Positions 17,911 to 26,859 of a DNA stretch of 64,000 nt are shown one piece after another (positions within the stretch are counted from its first letter, which is position 1; every line of letters starts with the position of its first letter). The stretch covers positions 558,001 through 622,000 of the forward strand of contig NZ_JALMDK010000003.1 of assembly GCF_023094165.1 (NCBI RefSeq), given 5' to 3'. Both the position numbers and the translations under genes were made by a program. The notes beneath the pieces were generated by a model. The model was not told the DNA's origin, did no database searches, and was given only the letters and a program-made list of their open reading frames with translations. The DNA comes from Crossiella sp. S99.2. Lineage in GTDB: Bacteria; Actinomycetota; Actinomycetes; Mycobacteriales; Pseudonocardiaceae.

Positions 17911-18486
17911 CGCCCCCGGACTGACTCCCTCCTGCCTCCAGAGTGCTGGAGGCAGGGGGGCACCGAGTGCGCTGGCGGCCGGGCGGGACGGAGAACCTGG
18001 CGCTGGTACTCAACCGGCACGGCACGCTCGGCTGCTCGGTGAACTCCGCCCCGCAGCCGCGGGGCTGCGAGGTCTGTCGCTTCGATGGTCGGCCATGCCC
18101 GGCGCGACACCGGAACCAGTCGCTGTTGCACTGAAGTACAGCCGTGGCCGCAGTGGCGAAGAACTGGCGCCGACGACCAAGGGGAGCCAGGCGGGAACTG
18201 TGTGCGCTGTTTCCTGGGGATACACGCCGAGAGAGCGTGCATCCCGGGAATCCTGAGGACAATGGGAACCGATCGGTGCAGAAAAGGAGCATCACTGACC
18301 CACGCTAGTGCAATATGTCTAGATATTTGGAAATCGTTTTCTCATACATGGAGAACGCCTCTTCTATCGTTCGTTCGGATGAACTTCGGAAGCATTGTTC
18401 GGTCGCGGGAACTGCTTCATTCGGGCGCGCGTCGCAGGTATGGTGATGCCTCTGAGGGCGGGATCGAACACAATGGAGTCCAGGGG
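17911..18486. other. Upstream region of the type VII-related operon
   Basis: 576 bp without a supported gene. A locally AT-richer patch at about 18300-18380 (caatatgtctagatatttgg, then ctcatacatgg) is the likeliest promoter zone for the operon starting at 18487. I could not define exact -35/-10 elements. Confidence 0.4.
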
Positions 18487-20133
18487 ATGAGCGAGCACGG
18501 CAGGCCGCAGGCGTTCGACGAGAGGCAGATCTACCACTGGAACGGTGGAAGTTTCAGGATTGGCCCGGAAGGGGTACTGAAACTGGGGGCTGCGGTGCGC
18601 CACGTCTCCGAAAACATCTATGTCAACGTGGCGAACATGTCGGCGAAGCTGAGATTCGAGCCCGAGCTTCGGTTTCCGGCCAGCGGGATCCTGATGGAGG
18701 TCGTTCAGCAGAAGTTGGTGACAGGTACCGGCTCGCTGGTCAACCAGATCAAGCGCTACGCGCTAGTCACCCTGGGTGACGCGGTCGAGAAACTGAAGGA
18801 GACCGCGCGTGAGAGCAAGTTCACCGAAGATGCGATCACCCAAGGTTTCGGCAAGAAGCCCGAGGATCTGCCGGATCTTCCTCAGCTCAACCTCATAGAT
18901 CGGCTTGTTCCGGCTGAAACTTTCGGGATCCCGGGGGCCATCAATGAGGATCTGCTCCGGGGTCTGCGACTACCCGGAATCGCACCTGAGTTGAAGGTTC
19001 AGTTCCTTCAACAGCAATCCCCGGAAAGCAGTTCCCATCTTCACGTCGTGGCGGACGCAATGGAGAAGCTGCTGGAGGAATCCGACGCGGTGCTGCGAAC
19101 CTATGCCACCCGGCTGGGGGGCGAGTGGGTGTCGGAAGCGTCAGATCTGGCCCAAAGTTCCATTCGGCAGCACAGTGCTCGGGCAGCAGAATTGTCCGGC
19201 AACGCCCAGACTGCCGCCGGGCTCTTCCGTGGCCATCAGAACGCTGCGCAGGAGGCATCAAACAAGGGCGAGATGATCGCCGAGAGGCTCGCCAACCTGT
19301 GGCTGATCACGGATCCTGTTAAGAAGGAGGAGGAACGCCGCCAGCTCGACCAGGACGCCACGGCGGCGTTGGAGAGCTATCTGGCGGCCTCCCAGCGCAT
19401 GGTCAGCCAGCTCCCCTACGCCTCACCACCTGCCGATCCGGACAGACTGAAGGCAGAGGAACTCCGCTCTGACTCCGATGACTCGGTCCGCACCACCACG
19501 ACGACCCACCACGGCGTGCGGGGGCGCGGTGGGGACAGCGGCGAGCCTGGTTTCGGGAACCGGCCGCCCCACGATCCGCCCCTGCTGCGGCCGCCGGTGA
19601 CCCCGCCACCTGTCCTCCCTCCCCCGCCGGGTGGGTTCGATCAGGTCGACCCCAGTCTGGTCCAGCCCACTCTTCCCGGCGGCGGTGCCGGCGGTCCGGG
19701 GTTCCCGCAGCCCGGTGGCGTGGGCGGCGGGCCCGGCTTGGGTGGTGGCCTGACGGGTGGGCTTGTGGGCGGGATGCTCGGCGGCGGCCTGGGTGCGGTC
19801 GGTGGCTACGGAGCCGGCGCGGGTAGAGGGGCGGGAACGACGCCATCGCCGGGTGGCCGGGCCGGGGTCGGTGCCGGCCCCGCGGGACTGCCGGGTGCGC
19901 CGCGACCTGGTGTGGCCGGAGCGGGGCCGGGCAGCCACCTGCCGTCCCCGCCGCCGACGGGCGGCGCCGGCCGCGGAGATGAGGAAGACAAGGAGCACAA
20001 GCGCCGCTACGGGCAGCCCTCCGACGAGTTCTTCGCCCTGGACCCGGGTCCGCCGCCCGCCCCGAGGGTGATCGGCGGGGGCGAGCGTTCCCGGTTCTAC
20101 GCCTCCGGCCATAGCGACCCGGAGGAGTCGTGA
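18487..20133 (+). CDS. Large PPE/WXG-like protein with Pro/Gly-rich C-terminus
   Basis: 548 aa from the ATG at 18487, preceded by GGAGTCCAGGGG; the open frame runs further upstream without support. Residues 1-330 are predicted helical with heptad-like stretches (AVLRTYATRLGGEWVSEASD, then many Ala/Gln/Glu). From about 350 on it is Pro/Gly-rich low complexity (LLRPPVTPPPVLPPPPGG and glycine runs). It ends with a charged tail (EEDKEHKRRYGQPSDEFFAL) resembling the conserved C termini of actinobacterial PPE-like or WXG100-linked proteins. The next gene overlaps by 4 nt and is EspG-like, the chaperone usually paired with PPE proteins. Likely a type VII secretion substrate or surface protein; this is inference from context. 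Confidence 0.65.
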   Translation: MSEHGRPQAFDERQIYHWNGGSFRIGPEGVLKLGAAVRHVSENIYVNVANMSAKLRFEPELRFPASGILMEVVQQKLVTGTGSLVNQIKRYALVTLGDAVEKLKETARESKFTEDAITQGFGKKPEDLPDLPQLNLIDRLVPAETFGIPGAINEDLLRGLRLPGIAPELKVQFLQQQSPESSSHLHVVADAMEKLLEESDAVLRTYATRLGGEWVSEASDLAQSSIRQHSARAAELSGNAQTAAGLFRGHQNAAQEASNKGEMIAERLANLWLITDPVKKEEERRQLDQDATAALESYLAASQRMVSQLPYASPPADPDRLKAEELRSDSDDSVRTTTTTHHGVRGRGGDSGEPGFGNRPPHDPPLLRPPVTPPPVLPPPPGGFDQVDPSLVQPTLPGGGAGGPGFPQPGGVGGGPGLGGGLTGGLVGGMLGGGLGAVGGYGAGAGRGAGTTPSPGGRAGVGAGPAGLPGAPRPGVAGAGPGSHLPSPPPTGGAGRGDEEDKEHKRRYGQPSDEFFALDPGPPPAPRVIGGGERSRFYASGHSDPEES

Positions 20134-20897
20134 TCGCGGTGGCAACCGAGCCAGTGGAGGTTGCGACCACGGAGTTCGAGGTCTGCTGGGACAGACTGGA
20201 TCTGGGGGAGTTGCCGTACCCGCTGAGCCTGCCGAGCCCGGGGGAGACCGACATACAGCGGCGAGTCCTGGAACGGGAGGCGCTCTCCGCGCTGGCCCGG
20301 CGCGGTCTGGCCGCGGCCCCCGGTCCGGGGCCGTGGCTGGAGTGGGCGTTGCAGATGCTCGCCGCCCCCTCGTGGGCCGTCGACGCCTGGTTCTACCCCC
20401 GTGGTGAGCCGAGGTTCTCAGCGCGGGCGGGTGTGCGCGGCGAGGACGCGGTGCTGGCGGTGCTGATCGGCACGCAGGTGCGGCTGCACCACCTTTCTGA
20501 CCACGCCGTGCTGCCGGCGCTGGCGGAATTGACCGGCCGGGATCAGCGGCCGCGCACCGCAGGAGCCCGGCTGCCCGCTGAGGTGGTGGAGCAACTTGTC
20601 ACCGCCGCGGCCGCGGACAAGCTGGCCGCGGTGGTCGAGGACCTGATCGACGACGGCGAGCCGGATGGGCAGGTCCGGGCGGCCGCCCATGCCCTGCGCG
20701 GGGTGGGTGACCGGGGCGAGTTCCGGATCGCCCTCTCCGACGGCCACGGCGGGATCAGGCGGTTGCCGGATCGGGTGCGCTGGCACACCACCGACCAGGG
20801 GCTGTTCCTGCGCGCCGAGCAGGGCGACTTCTCCACCCTGACTCCGGCCGGGCACGCCCAGGTCGTGGCCCGGCTCCGCGAGCTCGCCGAATGCTGA
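20130..20897 (+). CDS. EspG-like ESX secretion-associated chaperone
   Basis: 255 aa. The GTG overlaps the stop of the PPE-like gene (GTGA), so it is translationally coupled. Features are an N-terminal ATTEFEVCWDRLDLGELPYP, a central WFYPRGEPRFSARAGVRGED segment, and a C-terminal part ending in alternating hydrophobic residues, matching the EspG fold layout seen in ESX clusters. EspG proteins bind newly made PE/PPE-type substrates in the cytoplasm and keep them soluble for export. The partner here would be the 18487 product. No ESX ATPase or membrane genes are in the window, so export would rely on machinery elsewhere. Confidence 0.7.
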   Translation: MIAVATEPVEVATTEFEVCWDRLDLGELPYPLSLPSPGETDIQRRVLEREALSALARRGLAAAPGPGPWLEWALQMLAAPSWAVDAWFYPRGEPRFSARAGVRGEDAVLAVLIGTQVRLHHLSDHAVLPALAELTGRDQRPRTAGARLPAEVVEQLVTAAAADKLAAVVEDLIDDGEPDGQVRAAAHALRGVGDRGEFRIALSDGHGGIRRLPDRVRWHTTDQGLFLRAEQGDFSTLTPAGHAQVVARLRELAEC

Positions 20898-21087
20898 CCC
20901 CGAGGCCGGAGAACAGGCTGACCAGGCCGGGGCGTCGGGGCCTGCCAGGACCGGGCGGAGCCCTGCCGCCGCGGTGCAAACAGCACCTCGCCCCGCCGGA
21001 CCCGGCCGCCGTGGCCTGCCGGGGAAGACCTGGCGCACCCGGTCAGCGGCTCGGCCGTCCCCTTCACCACGAACCTCCGGAGACCGC

Positions 21088-21315
21088 ATGGCCTCGATCG
21101 CTGTGGAGATCAGCGACCTGCGCGGATGGACACAGCAGAACCACCGGGCTGCTGAGGATGCCACCGCCCTGCACCGCGACAGCCAGACCCACATGCCGAA
21201 AGCCGACTTCGGCGGCGCGGACAGGGTGCTCGCTGGGGAGGTGCGGTCGCCATCGGTCTGGTCAGGGCTTGCGCACCACGTTCGGCAAGAAGGCCCGATC
21301 AAGGGGGAAACGTGA
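21088..21315 (+). CDS. Short ESX-linked protein, possibly truncated
   Basis: 75 aa from the ATG at 21088, preceded by CCTCCGGAGACCGC. It begins ASIAVEISDLRGWTQQNHRA and is helical and hydrophilic for about 50 residues, then less regular. Its stop overlaps the start of the next gene (GTGA). Size and position suggest a small WXG100-like partner that has lost its second helix. I cannot assign a function. Confidence 0.45.
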   Translation: MASIAVEISDLRGWTQQNHRAAEDATALHRDSQTHMPKADFGGADRVLAGEVRSPSVWSGLAHHVRQEGPIKGET

Positions 21316-21611
21316 CAGAGAAGCTCGCGGTCAGCGCGGACCAACTCAAGAGTGTCGGCAAGCACCTGGTGACCATCGCTGACCACGCACAACGGGACAT
21401 CCGCAGCAACGGCGGCGCCCAGGACGGCGACGCGGCGGCCAACACCTCCTTCGCCGTGGCCCAGGCCTTGGCGCAGTGCGAGGACACCTGGTCGGAGGCA
21501 CTCGCCGGGGTGGCCACCAAAATCGCCGTGGCCGGGGACAACCTGGAGCTCAACGCGCGCACCTACGCCGAGGCCGAAGCCGCCGCACAGGGCGGTTTCC
21601 AGCCGCGATGA
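21312..21611 (+). CDS. WXG100/Esx-like small helical protein
   Basis: 99 aa with a GTG start coupled to the preceding gene. Two long helices are expected: LKSVGKHLVTIADHAQRDI and FAVAQALAQCEDTWSEALAG, separated by a Gly/Asp-rich turn. A W sits at about residue 61, but the classical WxG turn is not obvious. Such proteins serve as N-terminal secretion partners in type VII clusters. The stop overlaps the hydrolase start (ATGA), which suggests the two are made in fixed ratio and interact. Confidence 0.6.
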   Translation: MTEKLAVSADQLKSVGKHLVTIADHAQRDIRSNGGAQDGDAAANTSFAVAQALAQCEDTWSEALAGVATKIAVAGDNLELNARTYAEAEAAAQGGFQPR

Positions 21612-23203
21612 CCACGGTCGAGGAACTGCGCGACGCCGAACCCACGGTGTTCATCCGCGCCGCCCAGCGCTGGCAGGGCCTAGCTGACTCGATGACCGGC
21701 CGCTCCCAGGAAACCATCTACGCACTGCGCATGCTGGCCGACTGGCGTGGGTCTGCCGCCGATACGGCCAAGGGACAGCTCAGAGGCCACCGCACTCGCC
21801 TGGAGGAGCTCGCCCGCGGCCTCACCGGCATCCCGCCGGTGCTGCGCGGTGCCGGCGAGCAACTGACCCGATTGCAGACGGAGTTGCGCACCGCGCTGGC
21901 CCAGGCTCAGCTGTACCGGCTGTGGGTGGCCAGTGACGGCCAGGTGGACGGCGACAACTACCTGTCCGCTCCGCTGACCACCACCATCCGCGACATCCTG
22001 CGCCAAGCCGCCGCCGTGGACGCCGAAGCCGCGGCGGCGCTACGCCGGCTCACCCAGGACGCCACCGGTGTCACGCCCGGCGGCATCCCGTTCTGCGGCC
22101 ACCTCAAAGCGAGCATCCCGGCGGCGGGCACCTCCCCGGCCGAGGTGAAAAAGTGGTGGGACGGGCTGAGTATCCCCGACCGGGAGTCCCTGCTGGCCAC
22201 CGAAAGCGCCCGCATCGGGGCACTGGACGGCATCCCGGTGGTGGTCCGTGACCGGGCGAACCGGGTGGTGCTGGCCGAGTTGCACGCGAGCCTGTCCGAG
22301 GAGAAAACCCGGTTGGAGGCCAAGACACGCCGGACTAGTGACGACGAGGACCGGCTGGAGGAGTTGACCAAGAAGTTGGAGGGGCTCGGTGCCGTGGCGA
22401 AGCGGCTGGAGCCACCGAATCCGCAGCCGTCAGCGGATGGCCCGGCACAGCAGCAGGCGTTCCTGATGGGGATCAGCGCGGACGGGAACGGACGGGCCAT
22501 CGTCGCGATGGGCAACCCGGACACCGCTGCCAACGTGGCCACCCTAGTGCCCGGTACGGAATCCAACCTGGCCACAGGCGAGAGCTACTTGCAGCGGGCG
22601 GACCGGATGGTGGCCGCCGCACGAGCTGCGGGGTCGGAATCGACGGCGGTGATCAGCTGGGTGGGCTATGACGCCCCGCAGAACCTCGCGGAAGCGGCGA
22701 GCACCGGGTACGCCGCCGAGGGCAAGCAGGCGCTCGCTCGTTTCCAGGAAGGACTGCGAGTCACCCATGAAGGGCAGCCCTCGCACAACACGGTGGTGGG
22801 GCACAGCTACGGCTCCACCCTGGTCGGTCACGCCGCTCGTGATCTGGGGGTGAAAGCCGACGAGCTGGTGTTCATCGGTAGCCCCGGGGTCGGAGTGAAC
22901 CGGGCCGACCAGCTGAACATCTCGCCGGAGCACGTGCACGCCAGCGTTGCTGACAACGACATCATCAACATGGCCAACGTCCCTATCCCGCTGGGTGGGG
23001 GACTTGGCCATCCCCCTGTCATCCTGGATCCTCATGGCCCGGATCCGGCGGCTAAGGCCTTCGGCGGCAAGCCCTTCACCTCTGACCCGGGGACTTCCAA
23101 CTGGGGTCTGCCGAGCCTCGCGGCGCACATGGAGTACTGGGAACCCGGGAGCAAGTCACTGACGAACATGGGGAAGATCATTGCCGGTCAGCCGACAAGC
23201 TAA
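21608..23203 (+). CDS. DUF1023-type alpha/beta hydrolase with N-terminal WXG-like domain
   Basis: 531 aa from the ATG at 21608, which overlaps the preceding stop. Residues 1-110 form a WXG-like helical module (MLADWRGSAADTAKGQL, with W-x-G at 43-45), followed by coiled-coil helices (about 215-265). The C-terminal alpha/beta hydrolase (DUF1023, about 270-500) has the nucleophile elbow VVGHSYGSTLVGHAA, a VFIGSPGVGVNRAD segment with a possible acid region, and AAHMEYWEPGS with the putative catalytic His. It would be a lipase or esterase of unknown substrate. WXG fusion and coupling to Esx-like genes suggest export through a type VII system, as toxin or cell-envelope enzyme. Substrate and export are inferred. 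Confidence 0.75.
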   Translation: MTTVEELRDAEPTVFIRAAQRWQGLADSMTGRSQETIYALRMLADWRGSAADTAKGQLRGHRTRLEELARGLTGIPPVLRGAGEQLTRLQTELRTALAQAQLYRLWVASDGQVDGDNYLSAPLTTTIRDILRQAAAVDAEAAAALRRLTQDATGVTPGGIPFCGHLKASIPAAGTSPAEVKKWWDGLSIPDRESLLATESARIGALDGIPVVVRDRANRVVLAELHASLSEEKTRLEAKTRRTSDDEDRLEELTKKLEGLGAVAKRLEPPNPQPSADGPAQQQAFLMGISADGNGRAIVAMGNPDTAANVATLVPGTESNLATGESYLQRADRMVAAARAAGSESTAVISWVGYDAPQNLAEAASTGYAAEGKQALARFQEGLRVTHEGQPSHNTVVGHSYGSTLVGHAARDLGVKADELVFIGSPGVGVNRADQLNISPEHVHASVADNDIINMANVPIPLGGGLGHPPVILDPHGPDPAAKAFGGKPFTSDPGTSNWGLPSLAAHMEYWEPGSKSLTNMGKIIAGQPTS

Positions 23204-23690
23204 GGGCCTGCTCATACTGGGCGTCGTGGTGGCGCTCGGTGTGGCCGCGTTGGTCGTTCACACGTGGAAGAGGACTGGAATGCAGCCGACCATCACCCAG
23301 CAAGAAGCTGCCGAACGTGCTGATGCCTACACTCGCGCGGCCATCGCCCAGCTCCCCGCCGAGGCAAAATTCACCAAGTACGAGGCCGACATCAACAACT
23401 GCTCCCTGCCGTCGGACAACGGACCCCAGGGACGAGTCATCGCGTTCACCAGCTATGAGACCAAGATGGTGCCGGTGTCGGAGTTCAACCAGTACTTCGA
23501 CAAGATCAAAGACTACTGGACCCGCAACGGCTTCATCGTCCTGGACGATTCCCGGCCCAAAGACTGGTACCTGTGGGTGCAGCACCAGCCGGATGAGTTC
23601 CGGATGAGCATCCAGGGCAACGACAAGGGGCTGCTGACCATCGGCGCGGTGTCGCCGTGTGTGTGGCCGAACGGAAACCCGCCGGGCTAG
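23181..23690 (+). CDS. Small single-TM exported protein linked to the hydrolase
   Basis: 169 aa. The TTG start lies inside the hydrolase gene (23-nt overlap). One N-terminal TM or signal segment, KGLLILGVVVALGVAALVV, is followed by about 140 residues of extracytoplasmic domain with two cysteines (NNCSLPSDNG and SPCVWPNG) that could form a disulfide. No lipobox. Small exported proteins overlapping a toxin-like gene are common immunity proteins or chaperones, so an envelope-side partner of the hydrolase is plausible. I do not recognise the family. Confidence 0.6.
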   Translation: MPVSRQAKGLLILGVVVALGVAALVVHTWKRTGMQPTITQQEAAERADAYTRAAIAQLPAEAKFTKYEADINNCSLPSDNGPQGRVIAFTSYETKMVPVSEFNQYFDKIKDYWTRNGFIVLDDSRPKDWYLWVQHQPDEFRMSIQGNDKGLLTIGAVSPCVWPNGNPPG

Positions 23691-23830
23691 CAGATCGTCG
23701 CGGCCAACTCCTGGGAGTGGAGGTGGCCGCGGCCGCCGGCGGGGTCGGTATCCTGCTGCAGTGCCTAACCGCGCGGCGCCAGCGTGCCACCGAGCGGGAT
23801 GGAGACCGGTGAAAAGCGTGGGAACGATGG

Positions 23831-25163
23831 TCAGGCAGCCGCGGCGGCCGGTTGATCCGACGTGGTGAATCCGGGGTACCAGCGGCCGAAGTCTGCGGCG
23901 AGGTCCCGGTTGAGCACCCGGGTCTGGAGCTGGAGCAGCAGGTGCGCGCCGCGTGGCGACCAGCGCATTTGCTGCTTTTTCACCATGCGGCGACTGACCA
24001 CCAAGTTGACCGTGGCCTCGGCCATGGCGCTGGAGACCACGTCGCCGTTGCGGCGGCGCTCGCCGTAGTTGGGGATCTTGTTGGCGTTGTTGGCGATGTA
24101 GCCCCGGAACTCGGCCAGCCTGGCCAGGAACGCCTGCTGCCGCTGGGCGGGCTCGGCCAGGCACTCGAAGTCCGCGACCAGGTCGCTGAGCAGGTCCGGG
24201 GCGCGGAAGGTGTTGCCGTGCCACAGGAAGTGCTTGATCCGATCCAGCGTCGCGTCGGCCGCACCGGGGGCAACACCGGCCGGGACCGGGAACTCCTCAT
24301 CCTGCTCAGGTGGGGGTTCAGGCAGGGAGCGGGTCATCTGGCGCAGCACGGTCAGGCGCATGGTGATGTGGAACCAGTCCAGGTAGTGCTCGGCCTGGGG
24401 GTTGAGGTAGCGAGGCAGGTCGCGGATGTCCTCGCCGCCGTCAGTGAAGAAGGTGACCTGCTGGTTGTCCTGCAGCCCTTGTGCCCGAAGGGTTTCATGC
24501 AGCCGCCGTTTGGGTTTGGTGTCGTAGGTCTGGACGAAGGCGAAGCATTTGCCCGGCCTGCCGCCGCTCGGGGTGGAGCGGCCGGTGACGACCTCGAACC
24601 AGCCGTCGCGGCGGGAGGTCTGCTGGCTGGAGTGGGCGTAGCCGCCGTCCAGGCCGACCACCAGCGGCAGGTCCGGGCGGGGCATGGTCTCCAGGTCGCG
24701 GCCGAGCGGGAAGGTCTCGGTGAGCAGGGTGGCGGCGGTGCCGTAGGAGGTCAGCGCGGCGTACTTGGCCTCCCAGAACAGCAGTTCGGGAGTGGTGCGC
24801 TCGGGCAGCAACCGGGCCAGCGAACTGACCGTGGCCGCCTCGGCGGCGGTGCACGGGCAGCTCTTGTACCGGGGGCTGGGCAGGTGCAGCGTGCCGAATA
24901 GGGTGCGCAGCACGATCGTGCGCGAGTCCTTGCGAGGGCCACACCGTGCCGCAGTCCGGACAGGCCGCGGCCGCGGAGTTCGCCGCGGCGGCCTAGGCGG
25001 CGAGCAGGTGCTGTTGCAGGGTGGCCAGGACCTCATGCGCCTCGGCCAAGCGCAGCCCGGCGGTGGCCGGGCCAAGTTCACCCCGGTGGAGGAAGCCGGC
25101 CTCGCGGGTGGTCGGGGCGGTGCCGTCCTCGGAGTCCAGGACGATCTGGAGAGTGAGCTTCAC
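23831..25163 (-). pseudogene. ISKra4-family transposase, multiply disrupted
   Basis: The N-terminal part starts at a GTG (25161-25163) overlapping the stop of the passenger gene and reads KLTLQIVLDSEDG to LATLQQHLLAA, then a TAG at about 24992-24994. After AACPDCGTVWP a one-base insertion shifts the frame to KDSRTIVLRTLFG, which stays open to 23831. The catalytic core follows: LPLVVGLDGGYAHS, TFFTDGGEDIRDLP, LDWFHITMRL and a C-terminal LAADFGRWYPGF. Compared with copy 1 at 8431, about 36 codons are missing after FPLGRDL. A stop, a frameshift and an internal deletion make it inactive. Confidence 0.8.
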
Positions 25164-25816
25164 CGTGGGCCTCCTGTCGGGGCGAGGGCGTTCAGGGCGT
25201 GGTTGCAGGCGGCGCGGTCGAACTCGTCGATCCGGCCCCAGAAGTTCAGGGCGGTCAGCTCGTCGTGGTGCTCGGTGAGGAAGTCGCGGGCCGCCTCGTC
25301 GGGCAGGTCGAGGAGTTCGTGCAGGATCTCGGCGATCCGGAACCTGGTGTGAACGCCGGCGTGCCGCTGGCGCAGGGCCAGGAACGCGGCCGGACCGCCG
25401 CAGTCCTCCGGGGGCGCGGTCCGGGCGCCACCGGTGCAGGCCGGGTACCGCTTCCCGCGCTGCGGGGCCATGATCTTCTCCACGCGCAGCTCGTGGCGCC
25501 AGCAGTCGATGAAGTCGTACTCGTAGATCCACCGCTCGCCGGTGCGGAAGGCGAAGTCGGCGAGCCGGATGGTGTGCGGGTTGTGCGGGAAGCCGGGCGT
25601 GCCGGGGCGGTTCAGGCCCTAGTCGATGCCGTGGATAGTGAAGCGGTGCAGGTGCTCATCGCTCCAGCCGAAGGCGGCCTGGAGGATCTCGTGCAGCTGC
25701 GTGATCGTGGTGTCCCCGGCCACCAGTAGGCGCCGCCAGATCAGCGGGCTGATCCCGGCCAGCACCACTCGCAGCTGGTAGGAGACCGCGGTGGCGGGTG
25801 GGCCGTCCTCGGGCAC
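25160..25816 (-). pseudogene. pRiA4b ORF-3-like passenger protein with in-frame TAG
   Basis: Same-frame segments on either side of a TAG at 25619-25621 read YQLRVVLAGISPLIWRRLLV, then LHEILQAAFGWSDEHLHRF, stop, then an ERWIYEYDFIDCW segment, HELRVEKIMAPQRGKRYP and NFWGRIDEFDRAA. This is the plasmid pRiA4b ORF-3 / IS1096 TnpR-like family, commonly found with transposons. A start at GTG 25814-25816 is the best fit to the family. Its stop overlaps the transposase GTG. The role in transposition is not established. Confidence 0.7.
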
Positions 25817-26136
25817 GGGTCCGAGTGTGGCCGGAGCCCGCGCTCCCCGGGCACCGCCGTGAAGATGATCTCCGGCGGTGGTCCGGGCGATGCTGGAGGT
25901 CGACGGGGAGTGACCGCATGACGATGCATGGGCACCGGCATAACCGGACATTCAGGGTATTTGCTCGGGTGATAACGGACCCGAATCGCGTTTGCCCTGT
26001 TCAGTGCGGCGGGCTGTGGCCGGTAACAGCAATTACGTCAATCCGCGCGCTTGCTGGCCGCCAGCAATGGCACTCACCGGTGACCGAGCGCGACCACGTT
26101 CCACGATGAGAAGATCTTGTCGGGACAGCTGTACGG

Positions 26137-26376
26137 CTACCGCCAACCGAGACCCCCGCACAGCGAGCACGCACCGTCAGCAAGCTGACCAGAGCCTTTG
26201 CATCGACCGCACCGGAGGTCCCTTCCCCGCGGTGCGGGCTTCACCCGTCCTACTGGTGCGTCCCCCGTCCCCATACAGGGGTGGCAGTTATCGAACCGTC
26301 TCCCCTTGTCGATCTGCGAATTCGAGTCCAGCGCGACCATTCCGGTTCCATTACAGGGAGTGCATGTATTCGCCAT
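26137..26376 (-). CDS. Small CxxCxGxG zinc-binding protein
   Basis: 79 aa from the ATG at 26374-26376 (10 further codons are open upstream). Four Cys pairs occur in DnaJ-like CxxCxGxG context: CTPCNGTG, CHPCMGTG, CGRCKGSG and CSLCGGLG. This should bind two zinc ions in the manner of the DnaJ central domain. No J domain is present. Stand-alone proteins like this are frequent on actinomycete integrative elements, but their function is not known. Frame and motif spacing are intact despite the surrounding decay. Confidence 0.6.
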   Translation of the reverse strand: MANTCTPCNGTGMVALDSNSQIDKGRRFDNCHPCMGTGDAPVGRVKPAPRGRDLRCGRCKGSGQLADGACSLCGGLGWR

Positions 26377-26444
26377 GACCTCGACAGTAGCTACTACAGG
26401 GGTCACCCACAGGCATCAGCTAGGTGATCACGGGATGGCTCGTC

Positions 26445-26655
26445 AACCGCGCCTTGGCCCTGCTCGGTGACCTGGTCGAGGACTTCGAGTGCCTGGACCA
26501 ACCCGACCAGAAGCAGCAGGCGTTCCGGACCCGGGTGCTCAACCGGGACCTCGCCGCTGACTTCGGCCGCTGGTACCCCGGATTCATCGAGCCGGATCAA
26601 CCGGCCGCCGCAGCTGCCTGACCATCGTTCCCACGCTTTTCACCGGTCTCCGAGT
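26445..26655 (+). mobile_element. ISKra4 3' remnant (copy 3)
   Basis: Reads DLVEDFECLDQPDQKQQAF, then jumps directly to RTRVLNRDLAADFGRWYPGF, skipping about 100 residues of the transposase, and ends with a stop at 26619-26621. The element terminus ttttcaccggtctcc follows. It is an internally deleted tail on the opposite strand from copy 2. Confidence 0.7.
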
Positions 26656-26859
26656 GCTGGCCGCCGTGCCCGTAGCGACAGCACAGCCCCGCTGGGGCGA
26701 CCTTGAACAAGAATCTCTGAACGCGACAGAGCAGATCGAAAACGCGTTGTCGCGCAACGCTTTGACGTCAGTCGCGCCGCAGTCACAGGTCAGGCATACA
26801 GCCGACCGGTCCACCACAAGAAGGGAATGAAAGGCCCGCCGAACAGCTTCAAGGCAAGC

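Larger units (their letters stand above)
23801..26085 (-). mobile_element. ISKra4-family element with passenger gene (copy 2)
   Basis: The putative ends are GGAGACCGGTGA at 23801 and its imperfect inverted repeat TCACCGGTGACC at 26074-26085. The same terminus is found at the ends of copies 1 and 3. The flanks gagcgggat and gagcgcgac are similar enough to be a drifted target duplication. It contains the pRiA4b ORF-3-like gene followed by the transposase. Both are broken (see their entries), so the copy is inert. Confidence 0.6.

Noticed and set aside
19550..19980. Gly/Pro-rich repetitive stretch considered as a separate repeat or CRISPR-like array
   Set aside because: It is the in-frame low-complexity C-terminal half of the PPE-like protein, with no regular unit or spacers.
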